From positions 26,271,725 through 26,335,724 of the forward strand of contig CAKMRJ010003334.1 in assembly GCA_928212115.1 (NCBI GenBank): a stretch of DNA of 64,000 nt, in the 5' to 3' direction. Below the pieces are notes generated by a model. That model saw nothing but the letters and a program-made list of their open reading frames with translations. It was not told the origin of the DNA and did no database searches. Positions 56,145 to 64,000 of this stretch are shown here, piece after piece. Numbering within the stretch: position 1 is the first letter of the stretch; the number at the start of each line of letters is the position of its first letter. Source of the stretch: Lactuca virosa (lineage: Eukaryota > Streptophyta > Magnoliopsida > Asterales > Asteraceae). A program made the position numbers and the translations under genes.

Positions 56145-58673
56145 TGTAACGCCCGCAGATCCGGGCTAGTCAATTTAGAGACAATAAGCATCAAAAATGA
56201 GTTTTTGATGGAAGATTATTTAGACGGATTAATCTTTTTCAAGTGGTAGTATATGTTACAAGGGTTCCGTACATGTAAAGAACGCCGAAATCCGAGTTAT
56301 AACGAAGAAGTTATGACCCGTCGAAGTTTTTCGTCAAAACTGGCATGGCACCGGGAGACGTAAATAGTGATTTTACGATAGAGCGACTTTTAGCCTTAGT
56401 AATCTAAATGAAAGTAGTAGAATATGTTAAACCGAGAGCGTCCATAAAAAGAACGCCCAAATCTGACTTTGTATGAGGAAGTTATGAATTTTCTAAGATT
56501 TGGCACAACAGTGCACGACTCGAAACTCGAATTTTAGATCGAGCGGTTTTTGGCCTACGCGACCTAAATGAGAGTTGAAGATCTCATTAATAGGAACTCA
56601 ACGATAAAAAGACAGACGAAAACGGAGTCCGTATGAAGGAGTTACGAATTCTTCGCGGTCATTTTACAGTCTAATCTCCTCCCACTGTTAAATTTAGGAT
56701 CGGCCGAGAACTAGCTAATTGAGTCTAAATGAAAGTTGTAGATCTTGTTTTTACCTACGCGTGCAAAAAAAGAACGTCGAAAACGGAGCTCGTATGCGAA
56801 AGTTATGAATTTTTGAAAATCGGTTGATTTCCACCCTGTGTGCGATGTCACGTGTCAGCACCAGGCGAAACCTTGGAGCCTACGCAACACCACGATGTGG
56901 TGAGCGGCACCACGATGTGGTGACGCCCCAGGCAGCCTATAAATAGAGGTGTCGGGTTAAGCTCATTCCTCACACCTTCCAACTTCTTCCTCTCTCTCTA
57001 GAACATCTCTCTAACCCCCCAAACCCCCCAAAAAGCCTAGGGAACCCCCTAGCACGAGGCGGAAGCCCCGGAGCGCCCGACGGCTCCTAAAAGAAGAGCC
57101 TCCGGCTCAGAAAAATCTGCTTCGGCGGAGCCTGGTTTTGAGAAAAACCCGCTGTAAGTGAGCCACGCCTACCCTATCTTTAGTATAACTTATGTTTCAA
57201 TATAGTAATGTTATTAGGATCTTATAATAATTATTTGTGCTATTATTATGGGTTATATAAGTGTCGTTATAATGTCTTTTTAACCACTAGCGGTACGGGG
57301 AATCTGGTTTAAAGGGCCGCATAGGGTTGCTGGATTCAGAAGTGCTATACGCCAAAATGATCCTGCCCTCCAGTGTTCCATGTCTGGCCCGTGTCTGTAC
57401 ATAGTGGTTGGAAAATATTGTTTAAACTCTTATATAATAATAATAATGCTAAGACTAATAATTATTCGCAATGAATATTAGACTAAACCCCAGTGGTAAT
57501 GATACTAGGTTTTGTCGAAGGAAATTTTTTTAAGAGTAACGAAGTGCGGTCCAAGTGCAGAGTCAGCACCTTATCAGGTGAGTGCATAGTTACTTTCATC
57601 TTACACATAGATATGAAGTATTTAATATAAATTACGTGCTATGTGTGAATCTTATCTGTATACTTGCTATCTATGCTGGATGAACAATTTTATAAATGTT
57701 TTAAACGATTTAAACTGTATATATATTTTTTATCTACAAAATATGTTGGGTAAACATGGGTAGATGAAATATGAGTCGGATGATGAGGTGAGAGGTGAAA
57801 TAGACCATGAGGTGAGGGTGAGAGGTGGACGATATGAGAAGCCTTTTACCCAAATGCTGGCCCCGTCATCTAGCAGAGTATGGATGACAACCACAGACTA
57901 TTCAAGACAGTCCAGTGGAACACTAGCAGGCTCGCAACCTGTAGGTGTTGTGAACGATGTGTTCACCGGTGTACTCTAAAAACCCATTGACATGTATTGC
58001 GAGTGGACTCTCGAAAATGATACTGTCAATAAACGAGATAACCCTGGCAGATGCGCCTAAAGGACTATACCGGCTGATGCGCCCCCATAGAGAATGTCAC
58101 AATTCTGGCAGATGCGCCTAAGTGATAATATTAGCAGTTGTGCTTGACAGATGTGTCATTAGCAACGATGGATTTCGTGCCTATTCCTTAGGATAATCCT
58201 TAGGAATGAATGAACGAGGAATAGCTGATTCTTAGGGTAGATCCTTAAGAGTAAAGAAGATAATGGGGATGTGTAATTTTGTTGATTGTTTGATTGTTTA
58301 AACATAATAATTTTATTGTTGTGGGTTGAAAACCCTATGTACTCACCAGGTTTCCCAACCTGACCCACTCAAGCTTATTTGTATCACAGGTGTCGATATG
58401 AAGCTACTTTACACTAAGAGATTTAAAAGAGATGTAGATCACTAGTGTAAATGAATGTAAGTTCTGTTTATGCTTATGTTTCTGTATTGACGATGACATC
58501 CCAATGTTTTGAAAATGAATGAAATACATTTCTTCGGAAATGATTTGATAACGTATTTATCATGTTTTTCTGGGAACAAATTCCGCAACACATTTCTTTA
58601 AAAGATACTCTGATTTTCAAAATAAAGCATAAACAAATCGGTCTTTTCTGGCCGTGAAAATGGTGATGTCACA
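56145..58673 (+). repeat. 3' LTR of the LARD-like element (2529 bp)
   Basis: The fuller LTR copy. It retains a segment (56980-57516) with CCTATAAATAGAGG just upstream (56937-56950), a probable TATA box, and a pyrimidine-rich leader. Confidence 0.9.
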
Positions 58674-59157
58674 GTCCTGATTTGTGATGTAGGCCAACAT
58701 ACCCTATTCGGTCCGGATGTAAGGCAAAGGCACGTAGGCTCGGGAGGAGCGGTTGGGTTGAGGCGGTAGGCCAACAAACCCTGGTAGGCTCTGGAGGAGT
58801 GGTTGGTTGAGGAGGTAGGCCAACAAACCCTGGTATTTTGGTCTGGTTAGACAAAAGGCTGAAGAGCAAAAGTTTTGCATGCTTGTATGTTTATCGTATG
58901 GGGGTATTTTGGGGGAAACTCACTAAGCTTTATGCTTACCCAATTGTTTATGGTTTTAGGTTTCATCGGTGATTGGGGGGGAGGCGAAGGCGGGACTGTA
59001 CACACTTATCAGCAACATTGAAGATTCTGTATTTTCTATGATACTATGCTCTTTAATAAATGTAATTTGGAATAAATAGGCTTCTTAAATAATGGATTAA
59101 TGAATTGGGAAGTTTTACCTTAATAAAAAAATTTGGTTGTGAAAATGGGACGTTACA

Positions 59158-60670
59158 GAAGAGGACTAGTCGCATATGGACGTTGTGATTCGCATTCAGT
59201 TGGTAGTTCACATTTGTTAGCCTGCGTTTGTTCTTGCATATGGAACCAATTTGGGGAAGAAAACACTTAGAATTTCACATTTGGTCCCTGCAGTTTCAGA
59301 AAAATGACAATTTTTACCTAGACATTAAAATCTTGGCAAATTTTGGAGATTTTTTGGGATTTCAAGATTGTTATTTTTTTTGGAGATTTCCAGGCAACAT
59401 GAATAGATTTTTTCATTTTTAGGTGAAAAGTGGTCCAGGAAGTCAAGTTTACGAAAATTGTCATATTTTTAAGGGTTTCTTGTTTTTGTAAGCTTCATTT
59501 TTGTCTCGTATCGAGGGGAGGATTGTATTGCAAATTCCACATTGAGCACTTTCTCATTCCCATTTGGAGTTTGATAGTCATGTTTCGATTATAAAAGGGG
59601 GGGATTATGATATGGGTATTCGAAATCGCAAGTTTTTTGGATATTCATATTTGGCGAATAATCATTTATTATTGAAGACCGATGTGACCTTGAGGGGGAG
59701 TTGATTGAAGTGATTTGGATTCGATTTAATGAAATGGTTTGTTTTTATGAAGGGTTTCCTCTTAATGAAGTTTTTTGTGGTGTGCTTTTAAGCTCAATGA
59801 TGGGTAATTTGCCTTAGGTTTCGATACTCATGGACCTTAAATTGCCTCTTGATTATTATTGCTTTGGATTGTAATGTCTCACATTCTATAACCCGGATTA
59901 GAAGACCACTGAAGAGTTCAAAATTTGCCGATTGCTTCTACATTTTTGTCAAGCTTGAGTTCTTGTTCGTAAAGTTGCTCTTTTTCGAAATTGAAGCCGA
60001 ATCATCCATTCCAAGCTTTGAAAGGGAGAATGTTAGGGTGAAAAGCTCTTCATTAGATGATGCCCTAGGCTTTCCCTTATTTGAAATGGGTTATGGGTTG
60101 AGCTTGCCTGTATATACTTATATAATATACCATGTAGGTTTTAGAGAGCTTAATTGTATAGATTTCTAGTGTAGTTCTAGGGAGAGATAGTATTATAACT
60201 AGCAAGCACATGCTTCTACATTCTCATACTTCTGCATTATTTATACTTGTGCTTAAATGTTAAATGGGGTCTTATCAATTATGCATATATTCTTAATTCC
60301 GTATTTGTCATCTTCCATGGGATCTTAGACACATAGTGGTTAACCACTATATATGGAAGGATCTAGCCAAGATCCTGGAATGTGATTAAAATCAAAGCCT
60401 ATTTTATGTAAGAAACAACTTGGTAAAAGGATATCATAATGCCAAAGTATGTGTTTACTTTATTCATTTGTTTGATTTTATTCATCAATCAATGAAACTG
60501 TCTTAAGCATCATAGGGGTGTTAGAAAAGTTAACGCCCATCCCTTACAAATATCTACTATTTTGCATAATTTGAACTCAAGATCTTAGTGAAGATGTTAG
60601 AGTTTGATCACATCTCAATGACACACTTCAAGGACGAAGTTGTTAAATACTTGTTGTAGTTAAATGAAGA

Positions 60671-60705
<35 letters not shown>

Positions 60706-60812
60706 GGGCTGCTGAAAGTGAAAAACTTAGTGTGCGGGCAAGGTTTGAAAACTCAAACCTTGAATTAAATTTAGATCAATGTTTGCTGCTAAAATTTTGG
60801 TCCAGTCAAGTC
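59158..60812. other. Unassigned spacer
   Basis: No coding region is convincing; the ORF at 59849-60169 (106 codons) has no family I recognise. A (GA)14 microsatellite occupies 60675-60702. Confidence 0.5.
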
Positions 60813-61324
60813 TGTTAAACCAGTCTTGTCTTGAAGTATGAAGATCAATAAAGTATTCAACAAAATATTTAAGTAAAGTAAAGTGAGTATGAGCAAAGTA
60901 AAGATAACTTAAGAGCAACAAGAATGATGGAGAAAGAGATTGACTTGCAAGAGATTTTGTATTTGATATGAAGAGAATATTGCTACTTCAAGGTTACAAT
61001 GCATGGAAAATCATGTCCTTAAATAGGAAAGGAGATACAATAAGACAAAAAACAAGACTTACATAGAGAATGTAAATCTGATAAGTCAAAAAAGCTGACA
61101 CACACGATTTACTCAATTTTGTCCTATGAACAGTTCATCAATAAAAACGACAAGGAGCATTTAATGCTTGTACGGACTCTATTACATCAAAAACTATGAA
61201 TGTCGTAAAAAAGTCTTCATCTCGGAAGAAGACTGGCTTCGGAACTCTTCACATGTCGGATTGCACTGGACTTTGGTTCTGGTTTGACTTCGGATTGCTA
61301 GAGGTTCAATTTAATGTATTAACA
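60813..61324 (-). repeat. 3' LTR of element E
   Basis: On the minus strand it begins TGTTAATACATT directly after the purine tract CTTAGGGGGAGAT and probably ends GGTTTAACA, giving matching TGTTAA/TTAACA termini. The left edge is inferred from these termini only. Confidence 0.7.
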
Positions 61325-61337
61325 ATCTCCCCCTAAG
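61325..61337 (-). other. Polypurine tract of E
   Basis: ATCTCCCCCTAAG on the plus strand, reading CTTAGGGGGAGAT on the minus strand, directly before the LTR. Very similar to the tracts of A and F. Confidence 0.88.
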
Positions 61338-61358
61338 TGAATTTAGCAATCAATCAAC

Positions 61359-63069
61359 TCATTTGGCTTCATTAAACACAAAGAGATAGGCATTGTGTAG
61401 CCAGCTTCGGACTTCCAAATACCATTTGAGGTGTTTGATGAAATTCTTCTTCAGATGCTCAGGAGCATCACTTTTTGCAGCGTTTGAGATGAACTTCTGA
61501 AGGATCTTCGTCAGAATTAGATGTTTGTCAAGAATTATAAAGAATTCTTTTTCGGTTAGTCTTAATTTTGAGATAGACATAGCCGAGTTTCGATTCTTCA
61601 ATGGATCCTTCTGCCAAGATCTGAGCTTCAGGCAGTTCGTAAGTGATTTTCGCCAAAACGTTTTCGATTCCGAACGAGTGAGCATACTCAATGTCAGACC
61701 TGAAGAATTCCGCAACGTAGTACTTCAAGAAATTGATTGCAGCACTGTAAGCTCTGATGCTTGAGTGACTTGTTTGGTGATCTCGGAAGTGAGAAACAAT
61801 GGTGAGAATGTGATTAGGGTTGATTGAGGGAAATTCAGCATCCGTGATGGTAATAGTTGCTTCTTTTTTCTGAGAGACATAATGCATGTACATCATATAG
61901 TTGAGATCGAACTTTCTCTAAACCTTGTTACCGTATCCAACGATCTTCGTAATCTGCTTCTGAGACCACACTTCTTTTTGAGGACGTGCGTTAACAGAGT
62001 AGAAGGTTCTCAATCTCTCACACTCTATCCTGATGATTATATGAGGAGCATCATTCGGATGAAGTCGAGCATACTTTATGTAGAATTGGCCGTGAGGAGA
62101 GATTGGTAGATCAAGTTGATGGACATCCTAAATTGGAAGATCATAGTACATGAAGGGAACAAAGTGAATATCATGATTAAATCCTTCTCAGAAAAGAGGA
62201 GATATGCCCAACATCGGATTCAGATTGTCTTTCAATGCTTGAATCATGATGCTTTCTTCCACAACTTAATTTATTTGTTCTTGAGACCAGCCCTCGTACT
62301 TTTTCGACGTCTTTACTGGGCTGTCTGATTTAGTAGCAATCTTCTTTCCTTTGTCTTGAGGAGGCTCGTTTAGGTCAGAGATGATTTGTTGACCGGGTTC
62401 GGTGATGATGAATTTTGGTGGAGGAGGGACCGGAGGCTCTTTAGGGAGATCATCAGGTTTCAGGGTTGGAGAACCTTCATCGATCTGAATGATCCTCAGA
62501 GCAGGGATTGGTGGAAGCATAGATTGTGTAGCTCGGAATGCATTGATGGTTACCTTTGTCTTGATTCTTTCCATATCTCGGCTTCTTCTAAACGTTTCAT
62601 CTAACGATGATGACCATGTATCCGAGGACAATTTGAGCTTATTTACATACGAAAGGACCTTCACAGGTTGTTCCCTGATAGGTTGAAGTCCTAAAACACC
62701 ATTTTCAATCAGGTCTTCATCTTCTTCATTACCAGACTCAAGAGGTTTGAGAGATTCAACCTCGAGTATATCTTCTTCGAACGAATCATCTTGGAGTGTA
62801 AATTCTGACACAAGTTTCCATTGAACTATCCCTTCTCTTTAACTAGCTCCTTCTCCCCCTCTTGCATTGGAAGGCCCTACATCCAATGCAAGTCTGGCAC
62901 TACTTTGAATTTCACTTAATCGTTCTAACACTCTCTGAAAGCTCATGTTGATCTGTTTGGAGAAAGAGTCATAGGCTTCAACCGTGGGATCTTGAGCTTT
63001 CAGATGTGCAAAGGTTTCATCAATGATGACAAGCGGAAGGTTTGCATTTGATCGGATACACTTCAAGTA
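61359..63069 (-). pseudogene. Accessory coding region of E
   Basis: Read on the minus strand. 63066-62839 is helical (FSKQINMSFQRVLERLSEIQ). 62811-62266 (about 180 codons) is acidic then Pro-rich (PPQDKGKKIATKSDSPVKTS). 61896-61528 carries NFLKYYVAEFFRSDIEYAHS. 61715-61359 ends LKWYLEVRSWLHNAYLFVFN just before the polypurine tract. Frames differ, so indels split it. The order (helical, low-complexity with DKGK, globular, LK..WY.EVR end) parallels accessory ORFs 2 and 3 of element A. Function unknown. Confidence 0.6.
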
Positions 63070-63549
63070 TGAATAGGAAAAGAAAAAATGAATCTAAACG
63101 AAATAATCAACAAAAAGTAAATAACACAAGAGTTATCCAAATGTTCCTTTGACCAACAAAAGAGGTTTTGTCTTCACCAAGAAGACGGGTTTGTCACAAA
63201 GACAATTAACACAAAGCCACAAAAAAAACTACTCGACCACGACCTCTACAACATTAGAGTTTTCCCTAATGTTGTATATATACTAATCTATGCATGTATA
63301 TCCCATGATTGATGGGATTGTATCTAATCTATACTAAGAACCGATCTTATCATAAAGATACAGGATCTGATATATTCTATATTTATCTATAACAACTGCC
63401 TAATATACAAAAGATTACAATCGAACAACTATACTATAAGCTGACGTTGTTGTATTTGTGATGCTGGCACTGTCGACTTGTAGACGCTGACTCTGATGGA
63501 TCAACATGTTATGTGTTTGACTCATCAGATCATAAGGTGTGACCTTACA
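63070..63549 (-). repeat. 3' LTR of element F, inserted in E
   Basis: On the minus strand it starts TGTAAGGTCACACC right after a purine tract and probably ends CTTTTCCTATTCA (480 bp). The start resembles A's TGTAAGGGTC. The left edge is inferred from TG...CA ends and from where E coding resumes. Confidence 0.65.
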
Positions 63550-63561
63550 ATCTCCCCCTAT
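63550..63561 (-). other. Polypurine tract of F
   Basis: ATCTCCCCCTAT on the plus strand, reading ATAGGGGGAGAT on the minus strand, abutting the LTR. Confidence 0.85.
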
Positions 63562-63599
63562 CTTATGATGCCAAAACTAATCTTCTTCTGATGCCAAAA

Positions 63600-64000
63600 C
63601 TAATCTTCTTCTTCAAAGTCATCATAAGAGCCATTGTAGAACTTATCAACTTCTTTCAAGACTTCAGGCTTTACCCACCTAAACTGATCAAGTTTTAGCT
63701 CATCCAGTCTTCTACTAAACTCCAGTCTTCTACTAAACTCCTGTAATATCAACACACAATATCCTCTTTCCAGCTCATAGTGACCTAGTCCTTCCAGATG
63801 AAGATGAAACAAGTGCTCAGTGGGAGCAGAAGGAAGGTCATCAGTGCGTTGAAAGCACATCTGATTTTAATTGTCGAGATAGAAGATCCCGTGCTCTGGT
63901 TCTGGAATAAACATGTAATGAACAGGTTCAATGCCAACTGGTAATTCATTATTGATGTATCTGGTACCATAAGGAAGAAGAAACTTGGCATTCTTGGACT
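63600..64000 (-). pseudogene. C-terminal end of the accessory coding region of F, partial
   Basis: 63860-63600 encodes an 86-codon end segment with LDELKLDQFRWVKPEVLKEV, closing DDFEEED about 40 bp before the purine tract. Coding traces continue to the window edge in another frame. A 12-bp duplication (CCAGTCTTCTACTAAACTC twice at about 63703-63740) repeats the EFSRRL codons. Position matches the accessory ORFs of A and E; sequence similarity to them is not evident by eye. Confidence 0.5.

Larger units (their letters stand above)
52634..58673 (+). mobile_element. Non-coding LTR element (LARD-like) nested in D's 3' LTR
   Basis: LTRs at 52634-54636 and 56145-58673 with TGTAAC...GTCACA ends, flanked by a perfect GTCCT duplication (52629-52633, 58674-58678). 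The primer-binding site is at 54639-54650 and the purine tract at 56131-56144. The 1.5-kb internal region encodes no recognisable protein, so it would rely on proteins supplied by another element. Large LTRs with a small non-coding core fit the LARD class. Confidence 0.9.
39450..59157 (+). mobile_element. Element D: gypsy-type LTR retrotransposon, nested and internally deleted
   Basis: The 5' LTR (left edge uncertain, ends 41675), a primer-site remnant, a gag fragment and a 5'-truncated 3' LTR (51583-59157) remain. No pol is left. Two younger elements interrupt it: copia C (41693-49829) and a non-coding LTR element (52634-58673). Removing these leaves D about 5.5 kb. Gag sequence is of the Ty3/gypsy Retrotrans_gag type. 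The base after the 3' LTR starts GAAGA. Confidence 0.8.
51583..59157 (+). repeat. 3' LTR of D, 5'-truncated and interrupted
   Basis: Starts inside the LTR at GCAGTGTAGCA (equivalent to 40219) and ends GACGTTACA at 59157. Split by a non-coding LTR element at 52634-58673. The remaining about 1.5 kb includes the minisatellite (51901-52283) and the AGGCCAACAAACCCTGG repeats after the insertion. Confidence 0.85.
60813..63069 (-). mobile_element. Element E: 3' part of a minus-strand Sirevirus-like copia element
   Basis: An LTR, polypurine tract and accessory coding region are visible; pol and the 5' end are not. It is interrupted on the right by the LTR of element F. Confidence 0.7.

Noticed and set aside
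59849..60169. 106-codon ORF in the right-hand spacer
   Set aside because: No family resemblance, no promoter or splice context; treated as chance.

Overview
The window is plant nuclear DNA made almost entirely of transposable elements. Asteraceae is likely, and Lactuca or a close relative is my best guess. This rests on the style of the copia and gypsy repeats (initiator-Met-tRNA primer sites, gag and LTR sequence types) and is inference, since no host gene anchors it. I see no intact host gene, no rRNA or tRNA gene and no CRISPR array. Almost every coding region is broken by frameshifts or stops.

Layout. 1-13522: element A, a complete Sirevirus-like Ty1/copia element (LTRs 1-320 and 13201-13522) with a very long gag-pol linker and a 3.7-kb accessory coding region between pol and the 3' LTR. 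A sits inside element B, a minus-strand copia element of another lineage (13523-19601), whose 3' end must lie left of the window. 19602-20994: unassigned. 20995-22519: LTR and gag fragment of an A-related element. 22520-24414: gypsy-type LTR fragment. 25.6-26.9 kb: decayed PIF/Harbinger transposase on the minus strand. 27.4-28.45 kb: a ~1.06-kb foldback. 28491-28717: a Tourist-type MITE with exact inverted ends and a TTA duplication. 29.6-30.8 kb: an inverted-repeat element with three copies of its arm and a minus-strand gypsy LTR on its axis. 31.0-35.11 kb: a Helitron with a clear 3' hairpin and CTAG end, carrying an intron-containing fragment of a plant PMT-type methyltransferase gene. 35.2-38.1 kb: small inverted-repeat elements and a possible mini-Helitron among (TA)n arrays. 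37.9-39.36 kb: a 5'-truncated LINE with a long target duplication.

39.45-59.16 kb is a nest. Gypsy element D has been split by copia element C (41693-49829, target duplication AGCCC), which landed in D's primer-binding site. D is split again by a non-coding LTR element (52634-58673, target duplication GTCCT) inside D's truncated 3' LTR. 59.16-60.8 kb is unassigned. From 60.8 kb to the end are two minus-strand Sirevirus-like elements, E and F, with F's LTR inserted into E's accessory coding region.

The most unusual content is the accessory 3' coding region of the A/E/F-type copia elements. In A it has a candidate promoter of its own, and in A and E the predicted C-termini look alike. Also notable are the PMT gene capture and the 164-bp stretch of D sequence copied to the inner edge of C's 5' LTR.
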